The notes beneath the pieces were generated by a model that was given only the letters and a program-made list of their open reading frames with translations, made no database searches and was not told where the DNA came from. A DNA stretch of 64,000 bases from a virus. Position 1 is the first letter of the stretch, and each line of letters opens with the position of its first letter. The DNA lies in IMG/VR virus record IMGVR_UViG_3300046534_001341, positions 1 to 64,000 of that record. The stretch is one strand, 5' to 3'. Below, piece after piece: positions 1 to 10,500 of the stretch. The translations under genes were made by a program, and so were the position numbers.

Positions 1-2
1 TC

Positions 3-380
3 AAGCTTTATATATTCAAAGATGGTAAAGGCTCTGAACAACTTGTTGAGCGTGATGTGTTCATGGCTCTTCAAGACCACGAATGTGTTGCTGGTATCCT
101 GTTGGTTAGCGAAGAAAAAGCTACCAAGGAATCAAACTACAAAGATGGTACTGGTGAGTACCGCGAGTTCAATGAATTCGGTAAGTGGTTTGATTCAGAA
201 GGCTTCACTGCCACTGAACGTGCTGGTGAGCTAAAAGACCCTATCTTCATTCATGATTGGAAGAAGAAAAACATGGATCAAACACAGATCCGTAAGGCTA
301 AAAACCCTGGCGCCGCTGCTGGTGGAACTGCCGGTGCACCTGCTGCTGGTAACACAACTACCAAAAGCTTGTTTGCCTAA
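3..380 (+). CDS. single-stranded DNA-binding protein, C-terminal part (5' truncated)
   Basis: The frame is open from the first bases of the window, so the gene starts upstream and only its last 125 codons are seen. Gene order (SSB, then a RuvC-like gene, then the convergent virion RNAP) matches the N4 right arm, where SSB is gp45. A folded part is followed by a low-complexity Gly/Ala/Thr linker and a short tail ending K-S-L-F-A, the usual layout of an SSB with a flexible C-terminal partner-binding peptide. In N4 this protein acts in replication and recombination and activates host RNA polymerase at late promoters. The identification is by position and layout; the DNA-binding residues are outside the window. 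Confidence 0.6.
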   Translation, partial: KLYIFKDGKGSEQLVERDVFMALQDHECVAGILLVSEEKATKESNYKDGTGEYREFNEFGKWFDSEGFTATERAGELKDPIFIHDWKKKNMDQTQIRKAKNPGAAAGGTAGAPAAGNTTTKSLFA

Positions 381-943
381 TGGCCTGCATCCGTGTGGTG
401 GGGTTAGATCCATCCATGGCTGCTTTCGGGATATCGCTTGGTATCCTGAATCTCGACACTGGGGAGTTTGATCTCCAGTGTATTGAGGTCGTAGATACTG
501 CATCTAGTAAAACAAAGCAGGTGCGGAAAAACTCGGACGACCTAGAGAGAGCCAGGAAAATTCAAAAACAACTTATAGAAATGCTCCCCGGAGCTGATCT
601 TGTTTGTGTCGAGATACCCGTAGGAAGTCAGTCAGCTAGGGCGATGGCCAGTTATGGAATGTGTATAGGGATCTTAGCATCCATAAATATACCCATGATC
701 CAATTAACGGCTACAGAACTCAAGTTGGCTGCCACCGGCAATAAAAATGCCACAAAAAAAGACATGATTGATTGGGCAACTTCAACCTATCCGGATACCA
801 TGTGGTACTCGAAGAAAGTTAAAGGACAACGATCATTCACAAATAAAAACGAGCACGTAGCGGATGCGACCGCTGCCATTCATGCCGGAGTTAAAACCGA
901 TGAATTTAAGCTCATGCGACTGGCGTTCAACGCCAAGGAATAA
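380..943 (+). CDS. RuvC-like Holliday junction resolvase
   Basis: The 187-residue protein has the RuvC/RNase H-fold signature: a first-strand GLDPS motif with D10, a VCVEIP strand with E78, and a C-terminal NEHVADA motif giving H159 and D162. These are the expected metal-binding acidic residues for cutting branched DNA, probably to resolve replication and recombination intermediates before packaging. The start overlaps the SSB stop by one base (TAATG), implying translational coupling. Length is close to cellular RuvC. Catalytic residues appear complete. Confidence 0.85.
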   Translation: MACIRVVGLDPSMAAFGISLGILNLDTGEFDLQCIEVVDTASSKTKQVRKNSDDLERARKIQKQLIEMLPGADLVCVEIPVGSQSARAMASYGMCIGILASINIPMIQLTATELKLAATGNKNATKKDMIDWATSTYPDTMWYSKKVKGQRSFTNKNEHVADATAAIHAGVKTDEFKLMRLAFNAKE

Positions 944-944
944 T

Positions 945-1379
945 ATGCAAACCCTCATTACTCTTACACAGGAAGAGATAATTGAAGCCATCCGACGTTT
1001 TGTAGAAGCGGAAGGTGTAACTTTGGATGGGATGGAGGCTGAGATTTCAATCAACGCTGTACGTTCCCCAACAGGTTTCAATGCCACTGTGCAGCTAGAG
1101 AAAGCTGGTACCAAGAAAAAAGCTGCCCGCCGTCCTGCCCGTGTGGTACCTGCAAAGGTTGCCTCAGAAGAAGAAACCACTACTGAAGTAGTTCCTGAGA
1201 TTCAGGAAACTGAAGACACTGCCGTTGCTGTACCTGAAGTAAGGGAAGAATTGGTGGAAAACGATCTACGCGATCCGAAAGATGAAGTGGTAGAGAAATC
1301 ACCATCAATCTTTGATGTTCCTGCTGTAGAAGAAGCGCCTAAGGCTGCTCCTAAATCATCTTCAAGCTTGTTCGATTAA
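945..1379 (+). CDS. small acidic-tailed protein with SLFD terminus, replication block
   Basis: The start at 945 follows the RuvC stop directly and has AAGGAA upstream; a longer in-frame start exists but would lie inside the resolvase gene. Residues 1-50 look folded; the rest is an Ala/Lys then Glu/Val/Pro-rich disordered tail. The extreme C-terminus is S-S-L-F-D and there is an internal S-I-F-D about 20 residues earlier, echoing the S-L-F-A end of the SSB two genes upstream. No enzyme family is recognised. The tail suggests a binding role in the replication block, but this is inference. Confidence 0.6.
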   Translation: MQTLITLTQEEIIEAIRRFVEAEGVTLDGMEAEISINAVRSPTGFNATVQLEKAGTKKKAARRPARVVPAKVASEEETTTEVVPEIQETEDTAVAVPEVREELVENDLRDPKDEVVEKSPSIFDVPAVEEAPKAAPKSSSSLFD

Positions 1380-1382
1380 GCC

Positions 1383-1589
1383 GTGAAAAAATTCCTACTG
1401 GGATTTCTTATAGCACTACTCGGCACAGGTGTAGTAATAGCCCTGCCGTTTATTGCCGCAATCGGAACAGCCATCTTTATCTTCGTATTAATCCTGTTTG
1501 CTTCAGTTTCATACTTGAAGCATGCGGAAGATGAGAAGAAAATAAAGGCGGAGGGGGACTCTAAAAAGTCCCCCGACTCCCCCGATTAA
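1383..1589 (+). CDS. small membrane protein
   Basis: This 68-residue GTG-start protein has two hydrophobic stretches (about residues 4-22 and 25-45) followed by a charged, Lys/Asp/Ser-rich cytoplasmic-type tail. It is the last plus-strand gene before the convergent virion RNAP gene, and the two stop codons overlap (1586-1589). Function is unknown. Confidence 0.6.
   Translation: MKKFLLGFLIALLGTGVVIALPFIAAIGTAIFIFVLILFASVSYLKHAEDEKKIKAEGDSKKSPDSPD
1553..1574. terminator. hairpin at convergent gene ends
   Basis: A GC-rich inverted repeat (GGGGGACT, six-base loop, AGTCCCCC) lies inside the last codons of the plus-strand membrane protein, just before the convergent stops. It could slow or end transcription from both sides, but neither strand shows a good U-tract, so it is only a terminator-like hairpin. 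Confidence 0.35.
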
Positions 1590-4500
1590 AGCAAGCCTTC
1601 CACTGCATTTATTGTACCTATCTGGGATAGACCCATCTGAGGCGCGTGGATAGTATCCGCGATGTTGATGCTGGAGTCCCAGATATCTGGTAGGTCACCT
1701 ACAAAACCCTGTAAGGCGAATAGCATGAACACCCTTGCAGGGTTCTCGTGCATGGTTTCGGCCATCACCTTAAGAATTCTGATTCTATATTTCGAGAACC
1801 AAACCACACCCATATCATTCCCGTACTGGGTATACTTATGAGTTGGTAGGTCGTAGTTAATGAATATATTAACTATCTTCTCGATAGAATCCTTTTTAGA
1901 TAGTGGATCAACAGCCCTAGTGGTGTAGTGCTTATGTAAAGCGTAACGCGATACAAAATCACTCAACTGCGCTGCTTGATTAAGTGTCTTGTATACCTCT
2001 GAATCCTGAAGGATCAGGGCATTACTAATTATTTTTTTAACTGTGCTTGGTGTCTTACTACCGAAGTCAGTAAACTTATCGATGGCTTGAGCAGCTTTTG
2101 ATTTGTACGAATACTCATCCTTGCTTGCCGCTATATCCTCTACCACTGTTTGGTAGACACCTGCCTCAACTAATTCCCTTACTGGGTTATTAGCTAAATC
2201 ATTTTTAAGCTCTACCACTCGTGCCTTCTCTTTGTTGAGGTTGATACCAGGGTTGCCAGCTTCCTTTGCTTTAACCAATCTCTGTAGTTCCAGCAACTCA
2301 GCATAATCTTTTTGATACGCCCTAGCTCCACTGAACGCCTCTGCCTGATGCTTAAGAATATTCTTCATCGGTACACCTAATACTTTCAACATCACTCCGT
2401 TACTCACAGTGTTAGCTGCCGTAACAATGAATGATTTGATTACGATGATGTCCTTCAAAGACTTCACTACTTCTTGCCAAATATTCTCTGCAAATTTAAG
2501 TTTGCCTGCTGCTTGCTTACCTAAGAATAACTCAGCCGCCCCTAACAACATTTTTTGGTGGAACTCTCGCTCCTCTTTAGGCATCTGGAAAGCATCAGCT
2601 ACACTCAACTTACGTTGGCCGAATACCATATCAACTAGATCATTACGAACAAGCATCGTGTCACCACCCCAGACCTGTTTAACTTTCTGTCGGGCTTCAT
2701 TAGGTAATGCAAAGTAAATCTCACGTAGGCGCTTATCAGGACTCCTAGGGCCAATCTCTACGTATGAACGGAAACGAGTTGAGTACTCTTTATCGTATTG
2801 TTCTTTCAAGGCATCGATAGATTTATTGTTGATGGATTCACTTGAAACCTTATCAACAATATTACCGGCCATGGCCCCCATCACATCCTCAAAGCGGTTA
2901 TTTTTTTGAAGTAAGGAGTCTTTAGTTTGTTCCTCCATCATGTAACGATAACTAACCACTTCACGTAACTGGTTCAAAACAGGGACCATGAAATTTGATT
3001 TGATCTTGGTTGGGTCCACATCCCTGTCCATAAACATTTCATTAATGGCTTGCTGCTTATTAGCTTTGATAGTCGCCACATCCAACCGACCATTCAAGCT
3101 TGGTGAGTCATCGCCTGCCTGAGTACGTAAATTAATTGTGTCGGTACCTTTAGCTACCTTACTGGTTCGAGAGGTCACACCAGCATCATAAGTAGACAGG
3201 CCACCGTGACGTGATACGTATCGATAAACCGGAACCGTATTCAGGTCATTAGCATCACGAACTACCGGGCCACCCTCACGCTTGTACATACGCTTAGCTA
3301 AATCATCTCCCTCATTCTCAGTGGCATAAGTCACATCGATATGGGGATTCACGATCTCTTTGGTGTAGCCTTTTACCATGGCGTTAGAGCCGACAAATAA
3401 GCGCTTCTTAGACTCAGCTTTAAGGGACTTGTGCTGCCATAGAGTGAACGTAATACCATTTTCAGTAGCAGTACCCCCATCATCGTTACGAGCTGTTTCA
3501 GACAGAATTAATTCGCTTAGAGCGTTCCTGTGATCAATGGCTGTATATTTAACGGCAACCAGAGAAGCTAGGCGGTCCACTAATATCTCAGCAGTATCGA
3601 TCACATCTTGGTTAGGTTTATCTTTACCAGTACCAGAAAGGTCAGCTATCTGCTTGGCATTCAGTAACAAATGCTGTTCAGACTTACGGCCTGTAGCCAT
3701 GTAATAACCCAGTGCTACAGCAGATCTCTTGTAGAACCCACGGTGATTACCGAACTTATTCAACTGATTCTTCAGGCTAGTTATCTCAGTAGTCAGGTCG
3801 TTATTACCTTCCTTCAACATCTGGGCTAACTCAGGTAGTGAGTAAGCATCAGTAAGAGAAACCAAATCTGTCTTAATCATCGCCTTGGATATTGCAATTT
3901 TTTGGTCATCAGTAAGCTCACCCTTGAATTGTTTCAGGAGTGTTTCAGATACAGACTCTGCAATCATTTTACGCTGACGGTCAATTACCATATTACCTAC
4001 ACGCCCTAGGTCATGGAATGTTCCGTTATCATCTTGGCGCCCTAAGGCCTCAGTGATGGTAGCGTTCATGAAACCCTGCTGCCCCTGTCGAACAGTGTCA
4101 CGCATATTTTGGTAAGCGTTCGCAACATACTTAGCACGATCAGACGCAACCAGAGCAGTTATGGCACCAGTGGCACGAACTACAGCGAACTGTGAACTTT
4201 TGATTGGAGGCAACTCAGCAGCCTTAATTATCTGGGACTTGGTGAAAGCTATAATCTCATTCATGCCTTCAATAGTTTTAGTACCCGCAGCTTCCATGCT
4301 ACGAACTAAGTCGGATTTATGACGCTGTTCGATGTTGGATAGTTGAGTGAATAAAGCATCAAGCTGAGCATCAGCAGTGGCCTCCGTAACCTTGTGCATA
4401 CGGTCAGTGATAAATGTCACAACCATATCAAATATATTACCCATAATATCAAGCAACGAACCCTTGAATATACCATCTGGCTTGAGCCTAGATTGTAGGG

Positions 4501-7500
4501 AGCCTAGCTTTGTCTTGAATTTAGCGTTGGTCATACCGAATGCCATGAACTCGTGTAGGTAATCGGCGGTTTCTAACGTCCTATTTAACCCTGTGGTCTC
4601 ATCTATACTCCGCACTGGGGCATTGGATACCAAATTGAATATATGATCGTGACGAGCTTTAGCGGCGGCATATTCATCAGAATAGCTCGGATCCGAAGGA
4701 AGTAGGTTCTCGTTGGCCATAAAGTCTTTGATTGTGAAATTCTCTTTTGCCAAAGCATGTAGTCTTTTTAGCTGACGTTGGGCAACTGATCGTCCATTGA
4801 TACCTGCACGGGATACGTTATGGACCAACTCATGTAGGTAAACTTCCTGTGCTGACATACGAATACCATTAACCAGCATCCCGCTTGTAGCAGGAGTTGT
4901 GCCATTGGCTTGGTGAACTATGTACATATCCAGACCGGTAGTGGCACCCATGGTCTCGCTGTCAGGACTATCCTTACGATGTAGGTTGAAAGGTACCAAT
5001 ACTTTATTGATTGAACCCTTCAACAATTTACGTAGGTAATTACCGTGCTCAAGTGACTCAGGCACAAACTGCTCTTGGCTGCCTAAATTATCAAACACAT
5101 CCTCTGAGTTCATAGCGTTGACTGCTTCAATAGTCTTGGCTTGGAAAGTATCAGGGTTGATGCCACCGTTAGTGGAGCCTAACGAATCAATGAAGTTATC
5201 CAATATGTCATTTAACTTAGTGGTGGTCTGCTCAGACTTACGAAGCTCTGTACCATCAGCAAGGTACTGGCCCTGTATGGTGTGGTCTTCTAAATTGGCC
5301 AACTTACCTAAGTCAACTTCACGCACAGTGTTTGCCATCTTCACTTGGAACACTTGAAGTTCATTACGGCCCTTAGGTACAGTAGTATCTTCATGTAAAT
5401 TTTCTCTGGCTGCTGTAAGGGCCACCTCTAAGTACCTAGAGTTACCATTCTCATCATCTAACTCAGTGGCTAGTGCCATGGTACGAGTCAACGCATCTTG
5501 AGCAGCACCCATAACTGAGTATTCACTATGAACCTTGTTATAGCCTTTATTCATGGTTTGGCCTTGAGCTTTAGTTTCAGCCTGACCAACAATGATTGCA
5601 TCGTGTACGTTCAGTGCATTGTTGTTTTCTAAGTAGGTGAACATAGTTGCAGCATCGACACCTTGGATACCCATAACTGTTGGGGCAACACCTGGAGCAA
5701 TCATCTCCATCTCAGTGGCATTAGCTTTACTGCTTTTGTTCTGGCTACCATTAGGGGGGGTCTTATAAACCTGCTCCGTTAACAGAGCCTTCTTACCAGA
5801 AAATCTTGCAGCCTTAAACTTAGCAACATTGATTCCTGTATCAACCTTACCTTCCTGCTGTGAGAAGAATGAGTGCATAACTGGTGAACCCTCCATCAAA
5901 CGCTCACGGATAATGGTCATCTCAGTTTCAGGTAGTGTGGTCACATCACGGATAAGCTCGCCAGATAGGTACATTTCTTCTTGACGTTGGGTAACAAGAT
6001 CACGATACATTTTGTCGTAGGTCTGGAACACGATGTCCATGGCAGAGTTAATTAACTTACCTTTCTCTTTGAAGTCACTGAACTCAGTATCGATGGCTTC
6101 AATAAGCTCAGTACCGTAGGTGGTCTCAGCGAACTCACGGATGTGCATCTCAGCTTTGTAAGGCATCTTGTATTGTAGGGCTGCTGTTATATCCACAGAG
6201 CCGTTGTTGTTTTTAGGAAAAGAGAATCCACCGTTAGGTGCAAGAGTGTTTACAGTGTTTTCTAAGTCCCATAACAACTGACCCCCCTTCTCAGCATCAG
6301 TCTCAGCAATGGCACCCTCAATTTGGGAGTAAAAATTTGATATGAAACCGTCACTTACTAACTGCTTGATGCTGACATTACCCGCACCATAAACAGTTTG
6401 TACCAGAGGTGCTTTGGCAGAATTACGGTTGATGTCTCCATATAGCGAAGATGCTGCCTCAAGTACCCGAGGACTGGCATTAATAGATTTAAGCCTTTCA
6501 GCCCAAATACCAGCCAGAGCCACATAGCTATCAACCGAGCTGTCTTTGGTGATGTGCTCAAGGACAGAATCTTGGTTACCAAATAGCATACCTGTACGTT
6601 CCAATTTGTTGCGTACGTCAGCTTGGTCAGCACCCGCATTAAGCTGAAGGATACCAATGGCAGGGCCGTTGGTTAAACCGTCTATCTCACGGAAAATATC
6701 TGACTGGAATGTATCCTTGCCAGCATTCTGAGCCGCTACCATCGCAGCCAGACTAACGAGACCGTCGAGGGCGTAAGCACCTTCCTCAATCGAACCGTAA
6801 TCACCCGGTCGTACCTTACGAACAGCTATCATAATATCTTGCTGCATCTGCTCTTCATTGATGTCGTCAGTACCGATTTTATTTATGGCCACAACTGCGG
6901 CCTTTATTTCATCATCCTGAATCAACTCACGTATCTGCTGTAACGACACCTCAGGCATTTGCTTATCAGTGCTTATGTCGAATGCCTCAGCAATGGCCAT
7001 CATGAAGTCATTAACTTGACTTGGAACAGTAAGATTCACTTCACTGTTGAAGCTTTCCTGTTTAGCGAAGTGACGGTGTATCTTACTGGTCTGCATGTTG
7101 AAAGTATTACTCTGCTGCCCAGCACGACCTTGCTTCCAAATATTGTAAGAGTTGTAGAACGGGGTATCTTCACCTTGGTTCATTACGTCATCAATGTGGT
7201 CATTCAAATATTCTATTTCACGAGTGACCTCAGCATTGGCCGCCTCTTTACCAAGTAAGTTCTCTGCATGGACTTTACCCTCGATACCACCAATGTAGCC
7301 GTACAACTCCATTTGACTTTCTAATGGTAAGAACTGGTGTACAGCAACCGAACCGATCTTTAATGTCCAAGGACGAGCCTGATCTTTACCTATTATCTCA
7401 CGTAGGTTTTCAGGAACCTTCTGCCCAGTATTCTCCATGGTTTGAACTACGTTCTCTGGCGATACAAACGATGGCTTGACCTTGGCAGACTGAACTGAGA

Positions 7501-10500
7501 ACAATTTGTCCATGATACCGTCAGCAGCCTTCAGACCTTCTTTGATGTCAGTAACTATATCTATAGGTACATCTACCATTTCACCGAACGCATTCTCTTC
7601 TTGTTTGGTAGCAACCTTGTAGAAGGTCGTTACCGTGTTATCGGTGTTGGCTTGCTTGTCAGCATCGATGGCACCTACAGAAGCTTGTGCAGTTATCTCA
7701 GTTTCATTAGTCAATGCGGCTATCTGGTTAAAGGGGATTTCAGTAGTAGTTAGGTACCCAGAATCTTGGAGCATGTGGAGTGCCATTAGACCAACTGAGT
7801 GTTCAAGCTGGGATTTCATATTACCTGGGGCATCCTTACCAGCCTTAATACCTAGGGTCTTCATGACATCTTTACCAATTGAACTGGCCAACACACTACG
7901 ACTAACACCAACCTTGCCTAATAACTCACGAGCAGCAGAGGCCACATACTCTTTACTACCACGACCTATAATTGCGTTGATATCACGATCTTGATTATAA
8001 AGAGTATCCCCTGCACTTGTGGCCACCCAGTTATAAGCACCCATGGCAATTGAGGATATTACGTTTGGATCAAAAGTACCGTCCACACCGGCCAGGTACT
8101 GCATGTAATCCTGGTGTAAGAAACTTGCACGAGCTTTGAATAGCTTCTTGAATGACTTACCCATCTCAGCATTGAAGTTGAACATGGAGTTTAAGGTACT
8201 GACCTGCTCGATGCTTGTAGGCTCATCTAAGTGGATTTCCACTGAATCCTGAACATCCACTAAGCTAGAGAAGAAATCCTCCACAGAGGTTAGTATATTA
8301 CCACTAACGTCGGTATCTTTCTCACGACGAGTAGTGAAGTATTGTTGGACCATATTCAGGTTGTAAAAGCGACCTACACGATCTTTAGGTGACATCCCCT
8401 CAAGGTCTACAGAGTGCCCTGTAAGACGACTGGCCATGTTATAGGTGTTTGGTTCTTTGAAGAATCCCATGTCCGTCAGTGCATCCACAGCGGCTCGTGT
8501 GTCATTGGCTAAACCCTTACGGCTCAGACCTTGCTTAGCTTTGATTGCGTCAGGGCGATTGTCATTACGACGCGCCATGAATTCTTCTTGTTTAACTGGG
8601 GTATCCAAAAATTTGGCCATCTGCTTCTGGGTAATACCCTGTTGGCTCAATGATTGGATTACTCGAGTATCCTGCTCGGATTCATTAAAATTTTCCAAGG
8701 TCAGCCCTTTACCACTTTCAGCTATCGGATACGGCTGCGCCTCCTCCTCTGCTTTCGTGGCTTGGTCTTCCGTAGGCGTCGGGCTGACAAAAGAAAACTC
8801 GTTTTCTTTTTCAGAGCGAACATCAGCCGTAGGTATAACTGTGTCGGAAGTCGTGGAAGCCTCACCGCCTTGTTGAGGTTCCTTAAACAAGCCTACGGTA
8901 GGCTTCGCCTCCTCCGGTTTGTTTAACTCTCTCAACTTCGTCGTTTCAGCTACACTTTGTTCCTCCTGAAGAGGCGTAGCTGAGGAGGACTTGTCCGACG
9001 ATAAGCTGGCAGCCGATGAAGGGGCATCGGTAGCTAATGTCCGTTCGGTCGAATTACCTGAGGAAACCTCAGATACTTCATCCCTGACGGCGCTACCTTT
9101 AACTCTATTCCTGCCCTGAACCACAGCAGCACGTAAAGCATTAGCCTCTTGAACCACAGTATCTACTAACGGGTTATTTGGTAGGTTCGAGTTACGGTGA
9201 ATCTGAATAGGCTTTCCACGGGCAGTCGTGTACGTTGAACCAACAAGATCAATAGCAGCTTGGTGTTCGTCCGTAGGCTTGTAGTTAGCAGGCTTACCTT
9301 GGAAAGGTTTATACGCTGCAACAAAGTCACGAGCTTTTTGGCTGTGGCCGCGAGTAAATACCTCAAGTGTTTTTAGTGCCTTAGCAGCTCCGTCAGTGTT
9401 ACCTAACTCTAAGGCAGAACTGATTCGTTGCTGGTGGGTAGAGATGCCTGCATTGTCATTACCACCAGATATGATTTCACTGTTGGTGCCATCCAAAGTC
9501 TGTATAGCCTTCTGTACTTTGATGTGGTCTTTGATTTCAGTCTTTTCTTCTGGGCTGATTGTATTGTTGTCTAGTAATGTTTCGGCTTCTTCAATAGAAA
9601 CAGTTTCTGGGCTCATACGCATTGAACCAAGAACTCTAGCAGCCGACTCAGGTGTGTTTTCCTTGGCCAATTTTTCTATAGAGGAATTTTCAAAAAATTT
9701 TCTGGAGGCTCCCTGCTGAATTGCCCCCAGTCGTTCGATGCCCTGATCCATCTCTTCCTGAAGTGTTTCCACCTCTTTGGCCAGAGATCTTTGTAACTTA
9801 GGATCCCTAGAAGTAGCCATCTTCTTAGTAAGTGCATCAACCTTTTCGTCTGCCTTAGTAATTAACTCGACAGCTTCAGCAGCATTCTTAGTACGTTCTT
9901 CTTGAGTTGTGCCCTCAGCATCGTTGCGCTCATGTATGGCAGCAAGGGAGGTCGTAAGCTCGTAATCTGAGGCTTCTGTATCAGTAACAGTACTAACGTC
10001 ACCACTCTCAACTACCGCATCCACAGTCGCTTTAGCGGCAGCCTTAGAAGCCATGTCATTCTTCTGAGTTTGAATGGTATCTTTAGCACCCTGAATTGTA
10101 TTGGCAACACCACCTACGGCAACACCGGAAGCAGTACCTACAACTAGCCCAGCACCTGCTGCCGTACCTACACCTTCAGATAACTCTTGGTCTTCATCGA
10201 CGTATAGTTTGGTTGCCACGTTACCTGCAGCAGCTCCTGACCCACCCTGAATCGTTTCCTCGGCACCTTCTGATGCAGCGTTACGACCAGTCTTAGTAAT
10301 GATTGAACCAACAGCACTACCTGGAGTAAACAAACTACCTTCAAACTTGGCAGCCCCGGTAAGCTTAGATGCGACGGCACCCACAGAACCTGATATAGCC
10401 GCGGTAACATCGAACACCCGGTTAGAAACTTTCATACGGGCATCTTCAAAGCTATCACCCTGAGCCATCAAATCTAGGAAGTAAGGGGAACCTTCTTCTA

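Noticed and set aside
833-1180. Minus-strand frame opposite the RuvC and SLFD-protein genes
   Set aside because: It is antisense to two coupled genes and looks like a shadow of their codon pattern.
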